Under the pieces are notes generated by a model that was given only the letters and a program-made list of their open reading frames with translations, searched no databases and had not been told where the DNA came from. A stretch of DNA of 64,000 nucleotides, from NCBI GenBank assembly GCA_963677175.2, contig CAXXES010000006.1, forward strand, positions 1,116,001-1,180,000, read 5' to 3'. The position numbers and the translations under genes are program-made. The stretch comes from Sunxiuqinia sp963677175 (GTDB taxonomy: Bacteria; Bacteroidota; Bacteroidia; Bacteroidales; Prolixibacteraceae). Below, piece after piece: positions 43,823 through 52,311 of the stretch; the stretch's first letter is position 1; the number at the start of each line of letters is the position of its first letter.

Positions 43823-44788
43823 ATGAAAACCATAACATGTATTGTGGCCTTGAGCTTCATTTTCGCGGGATTGTTCGCCCAACCCAAAAGTGACCCGACT
43901 TTTTCAGAATCCGAGATGGCATTAAAAACCTCAACAGGAGATCTATTTAGCACGTTAACGATTCCTGATGATACCAAAACCTGTCCAATCGCTTTGATTG
44001 TACCAGGCTCTGGCCCAACCGACAGGAATGGCAACTCTGCGATGGGCCTTCAAACAAATGCTTACAAAATGCTTTCTGAAGGGTTGGCAAAAAATGGAAT
44101 TGCTACGCTAAGATTTGATAAACGAGGCATAGGAAAAAGCAAACCGGCAATGACAAGCGAAAGTGAGCTCACATTTGAAACCTATATCAACGACGTGGTC
44201 GGCTGGGTTTCACTGTTAAAGTCAGACCAGCGATTTGCAACAATTTTCGTATTGGGGCACAGCGAAGGTTCATTGATTGGAATGATCGCAGCTCAGCAAA
44301 CCAATGTTGCCGGATTTATTTCCGTATCGGGAGTTGGAAAATCAGCAGATAAACTGTTGCAAGAGCAATTAAAAACGAAGTTGCCCCCGCAACTGCTTCA
44401 CGAATCAAATAAAATACTTGATAGCCTGCGGATCGGAAAAACAGTTTCCAATGTAAATCCCAGTTTACTTTCATTATACCGTCCAAGTGTTCAGCCATAC
44501 ATGATTTCATGGATTAAGTATGACCCGCAAAAAGAGATCGGCAAATTAGAAATGCCTGTATTCATCATCCAAGGCTCAACTGATTTGCAAGTGAGTGTTG
44601 ATGATGCCAAGCTGCTTTCGACAGCAAAACCAGATGCAAAACTTTTAATCATTGACAATATGAATCATGTATTGAAGGATTCGGATTCTGATATTCAGAA
44701 CAATATGGCAACATACAGTAATCCGGCCTTGCCATTAAAAGCTGGATTAATTGATGAACTCGTTCATTTCATAATGACTGAAAAATAA
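43823..44788 (+). CDS. Exported alpha/beta hydrolase
   Basis: This predicted periplasmic serine hydrolase has 321 residues with a signal peptide (MKTITCIVALSFIFAGLFAQ). The alpha/beta hydrolase fold shows the oxyanion region PGSGPTDRNGNS, the nucleophile elbow LGHSEGSLIG, and later catalytic Asp (IQGSTDLQV) and His (NMNHVLKD). The closest annotation would be a peptidase- or esterase-like family member. The natural substrate is unknown. It follows the VOC gene on the same strand. Confidence 0.85.
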   Translation: MKTITCIVALSFIFAGLFAQPKSDPTFSESEMALKTSTGDLFSTLTIPDDTKTCPIALIVPGSGPTDRNGNSAMGLQTNAYKMLSEGLAKNGIATLRFDKRGIGKSKPAMTSESELTFETYINDVVGWVSLLKSDQRFATIFVLGHSEGSLIGMIAAQQTNVAGFISVSGVGKSADKLLQEQLKTKLPPQLLHESNKILDSLRIGKTVSNVNPSLLSLYRPSVQPYMISWIKYDPQKEIGKLEMPVFIIQGSTDLQVSVDDAKLLSTAKPDAKLLIIDNMNHVLKDSDSDIQNNMATYSNPALPLKAGLIDELVHFIMTEK

Positions 44789-45043
44789 AAGCCGGAGGAA
44801 GCAAGTGGATGAAAGCGGAACCTTCGGGTCTTTCAAATTTGAACAAATTTGGCAGCACAGGTCAATAAGTTTTTTTCGAATTGGATAACCCTAATTCTCA
44901 GACGAATTTGAATTGATCCGTGAAATCCGTGTCATCTGTGGTCAACCAAAACGAAGTTCCAAACCTTGACCCCCGATAAGGCAAAAACAAATAATTGATT
45001 TTCACTCGACCGGGCTCCCCTGTTATTGCTCGAATTAAGCTAA
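44789..45043. other. Intergenic region with a repeated TCCGTG motif
   Basis: This stretch holds no gene. At 44915-44941 the words ATCCGTGAAATCCGTGTC and ATCTGTGG occur in a row. From memory, variants of this string recur in the intergenic DNA of many bacteria and may be a relic of a dispersed repeat. The rest shows no structure. Confidence 0.35.
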
Positions 45044-45078
45044 AAAAGCCCCACCCTTGAAGGATGAGGCTTTTTTGA
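45044..45078. terminator. Terminator of the sodium-pumping decarboxylase operon
   Basis: AAAAAAGCC pairs with GGCTTTTTT around an imperfect inner stem. It lies 17 bp after the beta-subunit stop on the minus strand and has T runs on both strands. Confidence 0.8.
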
Positions 45079-45094
45079 AAAGTTTATCCGGATC

Positions 45095-46306
45095 TTATCC
45101 CAAAAACGAAATCAGTACACCGGCGGCAACGGCTGAGCCGATTACACCGGAAATATTACTGGCCATGCAATATTGCAGGACATGGTTTTTCGAATCGTAT
45201 TTAAGGGCTATTTCGTTCGCCACACGTGAGGCCATGGGTACAGCACTTAGTCCGGTAGCTCCAATCAGCGGGTTAATCTTTTTCTTTGCCAATAAATTAT
45301 AGATTTTAACGGCTACAATACCTCCGGCAATGGAGATGGCAAAAGCAATGAAACCACCGACGATAATCATGATCGTTCGTGAATTCAGAAAAACTTCCGA
45401 AGTCATGGTGGCACCAACGGTCAGTCCCAAAAAGATGGTGGCGGTGTTCATGATGGAACCAGTAGCAGCGTCCGACAAACGGGCTACTGTAACACCAACC
45501 TCTTTGATCAGGTTACCGAAGAACAGCATTCCCAACAGCGGAACCGATGAAGGCACAAAAATGGAAACCACGATTCCCAATACGATGGGAAAAGCAATTT
45601 TAACCGCTTTCAGGTTTTTGATCTTATTTTTCGACGGATACAATTTATCCATCTCCTTCATGTTAATCTTCAATTCCTTTTCGGAACACAACAGGCGTGT
45701 CACTAGAGGAACGATAACCGGAACCAGGGCCATATATGAATAGGCAGCGATAGCAATAGGCCCCAGCAGGTGCGGAGCTAGCATAATGGTTGTATAAATG
45801 GCAGTTGGCCCATCGGCGCCACCAATAATTCCCAATGATGCGGCTTCAGCGGGTGTAAAGCCCAAAGCAATGGCCGAAATCAGTACGGTGAAAATACCGA
45901 TTTGTGCGGCAGCACCAAAAAAGGCCAGCCGCAAGTTACGCAGCATGGGACCAAAATCGGTTAAAGCCCCTACCCCCATAAAAATGATGGGAGGTAGAAA
46001 GCCTGTTTTGATCAGCGAATAATACAGAAAATTCATGATTCCATGATCGTTCGCAATTTCAAACAGGTTTTTATAACGATGCCCGTCAAGTTCAATGAAC
46101 TCGGAAGGAACAACACTCATACCTCCACCAGGAAGGTTTGCTAAAATAAGCCCGAAAGCTATTGGAATCAGCAACAGCGGTTCATACTTTTTCTTGATTC
46201 CCAAGTATAAAAGTAGTCCCCCAATGGCTAACATCAACAGCGTTCCCGGTCCATTAACAATATCCTGGATGGCAGTCATGTGATAGAGTTTCTCTAAAAT
46301 AGACAT
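45095..46306 (-). CDS. Sodium ion-translocating decarboxylase, beta subunit
   Basis: This integral membrane subunit couples decarboxylation of biotin-bound CO2 to sodium export. It has 403 residues with nine or more hydrophobic segments. The conserved GGADGPTAIYTT (about residue 164) contains the Asp that binds sodium in homologues. The closing segment is AAGVLISFLG. It is the last gene of the gamma-alpha-beta operon, 15 bp after the alpha subunit. From sequence alone, oxaloacetate versus methylmalonyl-CoA use cannot be told from this subunit, but the alpha subunit favours oxaloacetate. Confidence 0.93.
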   Translation of the reverse strand: MSILEKLYHMTAIQDIVNGPGTLLMLAIGGLLLYLGIKKKYEPLLLIPIAFGLILANLPGGGMSVVPSEFIELDGHRYKNLFEIANDHGIMNFLYYSLIKTGFLPPIIFMGVGALTDFGPMLRNLRLAFFGAAAQIGIFTVLISAIALGFTPAEAASLGIIGGADGPTAIYTTIMLAPHLLGPIAIAAYSYMALVPVIVPLVTRLLCSEKELKINMKEMDKLYPSKNKIKNLKAVKIAFPIVLGIVVSIFVPSSVPLLGMLFFGNLIKEVGVTVARLSDAATGSIMNTATIFLGLTVGATMTSEVFLNSRTIMIIVGGFIAFAISIAGGIVAVKIYNLLAKKKINPLIGATGLSAVPMASRVANEIALKYDSKNHVLQYCMASNISGVIGSAVAAGVLISFLG

Positions 46307-46321
46307 ATGCAGGATTCTCTG

Positions 46322-48226
46322 TTATTGGATTTTTACTAAAACGTCGTCTTCTTCTACTTCTGAACCATTGGCAACAGGCAGTTCAACCACTTTACCCGAA
46401 ACATCGGATTTAATGGCATTGAAGGTTTTCATAGCTTCAACATAGCCAATCAAATCACCTTCCAGAATCACATCACCAACTTTAATAGGCTTTTCAGAAC
46501 TTTCTTTGGTGAAATAAAATTTACCTTCGAGCGGAGCTACAACTTCTTTGGCTGGTCCACTTGCAACTGGCGCTGATGCCGGGGCAGCAGGAGCTGCAGC
46601 TGGCTGTGCTGAGGTTGCTGCAGGCTGGCTGTCTCCATAAGCTACCGAAACCCGGAACTGCTCACCATCCACATCAATAATCATGTTTGATGGGCTGAAA
46701 TTGGCAGGCGTTGCCACGGCTGTTACCTCTGCTTTTTTAGTTCCTTCAAGCAGGCCAGCGCCTTCTTCGCGCTTCTTGGCCAGGTCAGCTTCGAACGCTT
46801 TCTTCGCTTCGCCTGATTTGTAGGCGCGGTACTGCTCGGGGTGCATGGCCAGTTCGAACAACTCTTCGTCGTCCTGTCCGTATTCCCAACCATTCTCGTC
46901 CATTTCTTTGCGGAAGGTATCCAAAGCGTCCGGATAAAGTGTTTGCGGATTGGCTGTAAACTCTTTCTTGCCGTTTTCGTCAGCTAACTTTTGAAGTTCA
47001 GGAGCCAGCGTTCCGGGCAGTTTTCCACCTTTACCCATCAGCATGTCCCAAATATTATCAGCAATCATACTCCAGCGCTCTTTGCCTTTTTCCAATTGCA
47101 TCACGTTCATCAAGGCCAGGTTTTTCACGTACTGGCTGTAAGGAGTCACCAGCGGCGGATAACCAACCATTGGCCAAATGTGCTCCACTTCGTTAAACAG
47201 CTTCACCAACAAATCATCTTGCGACAACTCCGGTTGGTTGTGTTTTGCTTTCCATTTGTTGATGCTCGCCAGATTGCTTTCCAGGTCGGACATCAACGAC
47301 CCCATCATACCTCCCGGTAGACCAGGACCAATGAGCAACGAGTTCATGAAGCGGTTTTTCGGGTTGATATAATAGCCCAGAAAGTCATCGATAAAGCTTT
47401 GGGTCAGGCTGCGCACTTTCATGTAGGCATCCATATTGATATCCGGCACTTCAAAACCGGCATCTTTCAACATGGCCTGAACGGCCAACAAGTCAACGTG
47501 ACCGGTTCCCCACGAAAGTGGCTCCATCGCCACATCGACGTACTCAACTCCTGCGCGGCAAACTTCCAAAATAGAAGCCATCGCAAATCCAGGGCCTGAG
47601 TGTGAGTGATATTGCAAGGGTATTTCGGGATGCAATTTTTTAATTCCTTTAACAATTTCGCCCAACGAAACCGGACGACCAATACCAGCCATATCCTTCA
47701 GACAGATCTCATCGGCTCCACCTTTAATCAGCGTATCGGCTAAATCCACATAGTACTTAACCGTGTGTACTTCAGAATGGGTTAAGCTCAAGGCTGCCTG
47801 GGCGATCATGCCACCTTCTTTGGCGTACTTGATGGAGTCCAGGATGTTGCGGGCATCATTCAATCCACAAAACGGACGGGTGATATCGGTTCCCTGGGCT
47901 TTCTTCACTTTATACATGAGCTTGCGTACATCGGCAGGCACCGGGCTCATACGCAAGCCATTCAGCGAACGATCCAGCATGTGTGTTTGAATGCCGGCAT
48001 CGTTAAAAGGTTGCGTCCATTTGCGGACCGCATTATTTGGGTTTTCACCAAAAAGCAGGTTGATTTGCTCAAAGCCACCACCATTGGTTTCAACACGCGC
48101 GAAACATCCCATCTCAACAATGTGTGGTGCTACTTTAACTAATTGATCAACACGTGGCAGGTATTTTCCCGACGATTGCCACATGTCGCGATAGAGCAAT
48201 GAAAATTTGATTTTTCTCTTTTCCAT
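46322..48226 (-). CDS. oadA: Oxaloacetate decarboxylase-type alpha subunit (carboxyltransferase plus biotin domain)
   Basis: This 634-residue protein moves CO2 from oxaloacetate to biotin. The N-terminal TIM-barrel carboxyltransferase has YRDMWQSS in place of the usual RDxHQS; Asp of the metal site is kept, as are the Lys in ICLKDMAGIG and the His pair in YHSHSGPG. A linker rich in Ala and Pro (about residues 535-560) leads to a biotinyl domain with EAMKT (usual form EAMKM). Subunit gamma is encoded just upstream and beta just downstream. Confidence 0.92.
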   Translation of the reverse strand: MEKRKIKFSLLYRDMWQSSGKYLPRVDQLVKVAPHIVEMGCFARVETNGGGFEQINLLFGENPNNAVRKWTQPFNDAGIQTHMLDRSLNGLRMSPVPADVRKLMYKVKKAQGTDITRPFCGLNDARNILDSIKYAKEGGMIAQAALSLTHSEVHTVKYYVDLADTLIKGGADEICLKDMAGIGRPVSLGEIVKGIKKLHPEIPLQYHSHSGPGFAMASILEVCRAGVEYVDVAMEPLSWGTGHVDLLAVQAMLKDAGFEVPDINMDAYMKVRSLTQSFIDDFLGYYINPKNRFMNSLLIGPGLPGGMMGSLMSDLESNLASINKWKAKHNQPELSQDDLLVKLFNEVEHIWPMVGYPPLVTPYSQYVKNLALMNVMQLEKGKERWSMIADNIWDMLMGKGGKLPGTLAPELQKLADENGKKEFTANPQTLYPDALDTFRKEMDENGWEYGQDDEELFELAMHPEQYRAYKSGEAKKAFEADLAKKREEGAGLLEGTKKAEVTAVATPANFSPSNMIIDVDGEQFRVSVAYGDSQPAATSAQPAAAPAAPASAPVASGPAKEVVAPLEGKFYFTKESSEKPIKVGDVILEGDLIGYVEAMKTFNAIKSDVSGKVVELPVANGSEVEEDDVLVKIQ

Positions 48227-48293
48227 AATAAGGCTAATTGATATTTTAATTTATTTTTTTTTACGTGATTTCGAAGGATTCGTGATCGACGTG

Positions 48294-48554
48294 TTACATC
48301 TTTTCAATCTTGGTCACACGACCTTTGCCTTCAGTTACAATTTTAACAGCAGAAACGATGGCTGCCACTTTTTTTCGATTGAAGTCGCTTGCTTGAGTGG
48401 CTACTTGCTCAACCTTTTTACTCACTTCTTCCGGTAGGTATTTATTGACGAAACGAATAATCAAATTCCCAAGTAAAACCACCAGGGAAAGAATAATAAA
48501 CACGGTTATCATCCCAATTCCCATCAACTGTAATGCATATCCTAAGTCACTCAT
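48294..48554 (-). CDS. Oxaloacetate decarboxylase gamma-type subunit (OadG family)
   Basis: This 86-residue protein anchors and assembles the decarboxylase. It has one membrane helix (ALQLMGIGMITVFIILSLVV) and a basic cytoplasmic tail (KKVAAIVSAVKIVTEGKGRV). It is the first gene of the operon, 67 bp before the alpha subunit. Confidence 0.88.
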   Translation of the reverse strand: MSDLGYALQLMGIGMITVFIILSLVVLLGNLIIRFVNKYLPEEVSKKVEQVATQASDFNRKKVAAIVSAVKIVTEGKGRVTKIEKM

Positions 48555-49021
48555 CTTTTCAATATTTTTTAAAAAACTTTTCCCATTTTATAGAACGGAG
48601 GCAATAGTACCAAATTTTTATCCGTTCAAAGAATGTTAAAAAATAGTTACCAAAAACAATTATCAATTAATTAACATTGAATTTTTTCAAATCGAAATCG
48701 ATCAATATGTTTTCAGTTTCGTAAACATATTCGCTAAACCCCCTATAAACAAACAATCACAGCCGATTTCAACTGATTTGCATTTAACACCTGAATGTCG
48801 TTTATTATTTCAGAAAAACAAGCCCGTTTCGAGTTCATTTTAGATTAAACCGAGAGCTCATATCACCGACAGCTAAAATCACTTCAAATCTACAAAAACC
48901 AGATTTATCAACCCAAAAGGTTTTATTCTTAAAAACTTAATCCTTAATTTTAAAGCTTTCAATAAGATTGCTACGATAATCAAATTCATTCAACAATTAA
49001 ACTATTAATAAATCAACTAAA
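48555..49021. other. Divergent intergenic region, no gene
   Basis: This 467-bp AT-rich region separates the decarboxylase operon (minus) and the Gfo/Idh gene (plus). On the minus strand TACTATTG at 48602-48609 is a one-mismatch TAnnTTTG box about 50 bp before oadG. No ORF, RNA gene or strong hairpin was seen. Confidence 0.5.
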
Positions 49022-50356
49022 ATGAAAAAACAAACAAAAAAGGAATTGTCAAGAAGACGTTTCCTTGGAACCGCTGCCATTGGAATGGCGGGTCTCACTT
49101 TTTTACCTTCATTAAATTCATGCACATCGCCAAAAACAAGCACTGACGATAAAATCAGGCTTGCCTTTATTGGAATGGGAAGACAAGCCATGTTCTTACT
49201 GAACGGCTTTATTCAAATTCCCGGTGTACGTGTTGTTGCCGGTTGCGATGTTTATGGCCGCAAACGCCAGCGTTTTGAAAACCGGGTCAACGAGTTTTAT
49301 ACGAAGAACAATGTAGACGTTGAAGTAACTACCTATGAAAAGTATGAAGACCTGATTCAACGTGACGATATTGATGCCGTGGTGATTGCTGTGCCTGACC
49401 ACGCACACGCGATGATTGCAATTGCTGCCTGTAAAGCCGGTAAAGATGTTTACCTGGAAAAACCAATGACCTTTACCATTAAAGAAGGCCAGGAATTGAA
49501 GCGTGTTGTTCGCGAAACCAACCGGATATTAGGAATTGGAAGCCAGCAACGTTCCGATCCGAATTTCCAGCATGCAGTTAACATGGTGCAAACAGGTCGC
49601 TTAGGCAAAATTGAAAAAGTAAATGCCTATGTTGGTGCTCCTCCAATTCCATACAATTTGCCGGAAGAAGAAATTCCTGCTGATTTAAACTGGGATCTTT
49701 GGCTGGGACCACTTCCGGAAGATATTCACTTCAACAACGAACTGAACCCACCAATCTCGCTTGATCCCGTTGAACACGAAAAAAATTGGGGAGCCTGGCG
49801 CTGGTATAAGGAAATGGGAGGTGGCTTCACCACCGACTGGGGTGCGCACATGTTCGATATTGCCCAGTGGGGACTTGGAATGGACCGTAGTGGTCCGGTT
49901 GAAATCTCACCCATTGGAGATGGAACCGAGTATATGAAATTTGTTTATGCCAATGGAGTTGTTATGACTTCGGAGCCATTTGATGAAAAGAAGACAAAAG
50001 GAGTGAAGTTTATTGGAGAAGATGGCTGGATTGAAGTTTCACGTGGACATTTCCTGGCATCGGATGATTCATTGTTACCTCCAAAATCAGACGAAGAAAG
50101 TGATGACACGCCTTATGAGACAAAAATTCCACATCAAATTAACTTTATTGAATCAGTAAAAAAGCGTATTGATCCTGTTGTGCCGGTTGAAATTGGCCAT
50201 AGCTCGTGTACCGTTTGTACGCTTGGGAACATTGCCTGCGATCTGCAGCGGACCATTAAGTGGGATCCGATCACAGAAACCTTTGTGGATGATGAAGACG
50301 GAGCGGCAACGGCTAAGTTACACTATCACTATCGTGAAGGTTGGAATTTAATTTAA
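49022..50356 (+). CDS. Tat-signal Gfo/Idh/MocA-family oxidoreductase
   Basis: This predicted sugar or cyclitol dehydrogenase has 444 residues. The N-terminus has a twin-arginine signal (LSRRRFLGTAAIGMAGL) followed by a Cys (SLNSC) that may be a lipobox. The Rossmann domain shows IRLAFIGMGRQAMFLL, and the catalytic Lys motif is YLEKPMTFTI (EKP). The second domain includes WGAWRWYKEMGGGFTTDWGA. It is probably folded with its NAD(P) before export through Tat. Such exported members are common in Bacteroidota glycan-degrading loci, but no glycoside hydrolase gene is adjacent here. Confidence 0.88.
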   Translation: MKKQTKKELSRRRFLGTAAIGMAGLTFLPSLNSCTSPKTSTDDKIRLAFIGMGRQAMFLLNGFIQIPGVRVVAGCDVYGRKRQRFENRVNEFYTKNNVDVEVTTYEKYEDLIQRDDIDAVVIAVPDHAHAMIAIAACKAGKDVYLEKPMTFTIKEGQELKRVVRETNRILGIGSQQRSDPNFQHAVNMVQTGRLGKIEKVNAYVGAPPIPYNLPEEEIPADLNWDLWLGPLPEDIHFNNELNPPISLDPVEHEKNWGAWRWYKEMGGGFTTDWGAHMFDIAQWGLGMDRSGPVEISPIGDGTEYMKFVYANGVVMTSEPFDEKKTKGVKFIGEDGWIEVSRGHFLASDDSLLPPKSDEESDDTPYETKIPHQINFIESVKKRIDPVVPVEIGHSSCTVCTLGNIACDLQRTIKWDPITETFVDDEDGAATAKLHYHYREGWNLI

Positions 50357-50375
50357 GCAAGAATAATCGGATATA

Positions 50376-50409
50376 GAAAAAAGCTGTCTCTCCTGAGATG
50401 GCTTTTTTT
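50376..50409 (+). terminator. Terminator of the Gfo/Idh gene
   Basis: AAAAAGCTGTCTC pairs (one G-T step) with GAGATGGCTTTTT over a short loop, then a T run. It lies 20 bp past the stop codon. Confidence 0.75.
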
Positions 50410-50568
50410 GGGATCTGTTATTATCCTTGCCGGAACGGTTTGACCAACAAATGACAATTCTCCATAAAAATTTTGAACGGCGTTCTACCGGTCCTTCACT
50501 TTCGCCTACAACTAAAAATACCTTAGCTACTTTTCAATCTTGCGTACCAATTTTTCACATTTGCCCGC

Positions 50569-50581
50569 TTATTACCTTCAA
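50569..50581. repeat. Left target-site duplication of the IS4-type element
   Basis: TTATTACCTTCAA here matches 52014-52026 exactly. Because AATT flanks the inverted repeats, the true duplication may be 9, 11 or 13 bp. IS4-family elements usually make 9-13 bp. Confidence 0.85.
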
Positions 50582-52013
50582 TTGACCATCTCCCGAAAAA
50601 TGGATTGATCAAGCTCTACAATCCAGTCATATCAGGGGTTTAAAGATGTTTATATATGAGGAAAGCTGGTTTAAAAAGGTTATTTTTATTGTGCAAACAA
50701 AAGCAAATAATCTCTAAAAACCAGCTCATGTCAAAAGTATTAACAAAACAGGTACAGAACAAGATCAGTCGCTATTTTCTTAAGCTTGAGGGTCAATTAA
50801 CAAAACCGGAAGCCCGATGTATCAGGGAAATGACCACCGGGATACTCAAGACAGGTACAGTGTTGGTCAATAAGATAGCCACAGGCATTTGCGATACGAT
50901 CTCGTTGAGCCAGACCACCAAGCGCTTTAGGAACCATTATAACAAGAAAGATTTTTTCATGAAGTTATTCCGGGGACATATGAACAGTGTAAAAAGCAAA
51001 ATCTGTCATGGGGACTACATCCTGTTCGATGGTTCTGATATCCAAAAGAAATATGCCAAGATGATGGATGGGCTGGACTATGTGAAAGATGGCGATAAAG
51101 GAACCATTGGCCTTGGCTATTGGCTGATGAATGTAGTCCACTTTAGCAAAGACCAGGAGATGACTCCCCTGTACAATAAGCTTTACAGTTTTGACCATGG
51201 CGCAAAAAGTGAAAACAAGGAGGTTCTTGAAGCAATGGGCGAAGTAGGGGCAATCATTAACAAAGATGTCACAACAATATTCGACCGGGGAATGGACCGT
51301 CCCATTTGCAGGGATTTCATTATTGCCAATGAAGGCAACTTTAACCTGCGCCTGAAGAAAACCACAAAGCTGATGTACAAAGGTGAAGAAATGGCAGTGA
51401 ACAAAATAAGCCAGAAAGTGCCGTTGTTCATGAAATTAACGGCTACAAGGATACAGAAAAGCAAGAAGCGCCAGTTGGTCTATGAATGCGGGGCGATAAA
51501 GGTCCAGTATCAAATCAAGGGAAAGATGCATGATCTTTGGCTTATTGTAACCAAAAGGGCCAATGGCGGATATTGCTGGTTACTGACACGTTCTCCAAAA
51601 GACAGTATTGTTGAAGTAATCAAAGAAGCATTTACAGCCTATGGTTTTAGGTGGAAAATAGAGGAGTACCACCGACATATCAAGGAATGTTACAACCTGG
51701 AAGACATACAAATCAAAACATTCGAAGGCTTACAAAGCATGCTGGCAATACTTACAATAGCCATGAGCATCATATACTCATCGCTTTCATCCCTGCACAC
51801 AAGGCTGTTGCTTGAAAGTGGGGTAAAAACACTAAATAAAGAACGTATGTACGAACTACGCAATTTTATCTATTACAAAATCAGCAAGATAATAAAAGTA
51901 TTGCTGGCCAATATGACACCAAGGGCTTTCCTTCCTCAATCAGATCCATCTCCTAATGACGGACAGTTAAGCCTTTTACTAAATTTTGAAAACTAAAAAC
52001 GAGAGATGGTCAA
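50582..52013. mobile_element. Complete IS4-type insertion sequence (about 1432 bp)
   Basis: The element is bounded by inverted repeats TTGACCATCTC (50582-50592) and GAGATGGTCAA (52003-52013), 13 bp if the next AATT bases are included. It encodes one DDE transposase and is flanked by an exact direct repeat, so it transposed here rather than being copied by recombination. It inserted within a few bases of the 21-bp tandem array upstream of the IMP dehydrogenase gene. Confidence 0.93.
50656..51996 (+). CDS. IS4-type DDE transposase
   Basis: This transposase has 446 residues (or 422 from the ATG at 50728). The catalytic triad is visible: Asp125 (LFDGSDIQ), Asp210 (TIFDRGMD) and Glu336/337 in WKIEEYHRHIKE, which contains the Y-R-E spacing of the IS4 family. 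The strand order and the helical insert before the last Glu fit. It appears intact, with no frameshift. An inverted repeat (50664-50672 with 50718-50726) sits just before the second ATG, which suggests the true start is MSKVLTKQ at 50728. Confidence 0.92.
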   Translation: MRKAGLKRLFLLCKQKQIISKNQLMSKVLTKQVQNKISRYFLKLEGQLTKPEARCIREMTTGILKTGTVLVNKIATGICDTISLSQTTKRFRNHYNKKDFFMKLFRGHMNSVKSKICHGDYILFDGSDIQKKYAKMMDGLDYVKDGDKGTIGLGYWLMNVVHFSKDQEMTPLYNKLYSFDHGAKSENKEVLEAMGEVGAIINKDVTTIFDRGMDRPICRDFIIANEGNFNLRLKKTTKLMYKGEEMAVNKISQKVPLFMKLTATRIQKSKKRQLVYECGAIKVQYQIKGKMHDLWLIVTKRANGGYCWLLTRSPKDSIVEVIKEAFTAYGFRWKIEEYHRHIKECYNLEDIQIKTFEGLQSMLAILTIAMSIIYSSLSSLHTRLLLESGVKTLNKERMYELRNFIYYKISKIIKVLLANMTPRAFLPQSDPSPNDGQLSLLLNFEN

Positions 52014-52026
52014 TTATTACCTTCAA
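52014..52026. repeat. Right target-site duplication of the IS4-type element
   Basis: TTATTACCTTCAA immediately follows the right inverted repeat and copies 50569-50581. Confidence 0.85.
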
Positions 52027-52042
52027 CTCATCACTTCCGCAT

Positions 52043-52200
52043 GACTGGTATAAGCTTCCGCCTTCGGGGAGAAGGTTTCTGCATGAGTGGCGGCCCCTTC
52101 CGCCTTCGGGGGGGACCTTTCCGCCTGACTGTTGGAGGTTTCCGCCTGACTGTTGCACCTTTCCGCCTGACTTTTGGACCTTTCCGCCTGACTTTTTTCG
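52043..52200. repeat. 21-bp tandem repeat array, seven copies plus a partial one
   Basis: Seven 21-bp units run from 52043 to 52189, then a partial unit. Later copies read GACTGTTGGACC then TTTCCGCCT; early copies are more diverged (the second is TCGGGGAGAAGG then TTTCTGCAT). Two plus frames stay open and encode heptads such as PFRLTVG and TFPPDFW. It has the same period as the 30365 array but a different sequence. The plus ORF 52041-52349 runs on past the array and overlaps the start of the IMP dehydrogenase gene in another frame. Confidence 0.88.
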
Positions 52201-52272
52201 AAAAAATAATGTCTTCAGTTCACTTTCTTATTGTTTTTAAACCAAAAGCTCCGGTTCTTTGTGAAAATATCG

Positions 52273-52280
52273 TAGTTTTG
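52273..52280 (+). promoter_or_regulatory. Candidate promoter of the IMP dehydrogenase gene
   Basis: TAGTTTTG is a TAnnTTTG match 32 bp before the ATG. It lies about 70 bp after the repeat array. No clear -33 box was seen. Confidence 0.45.
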
Positions 52281-52311
52281 CGCAATTTTTCAATCCAAAA
52301 GCTGATAGATT

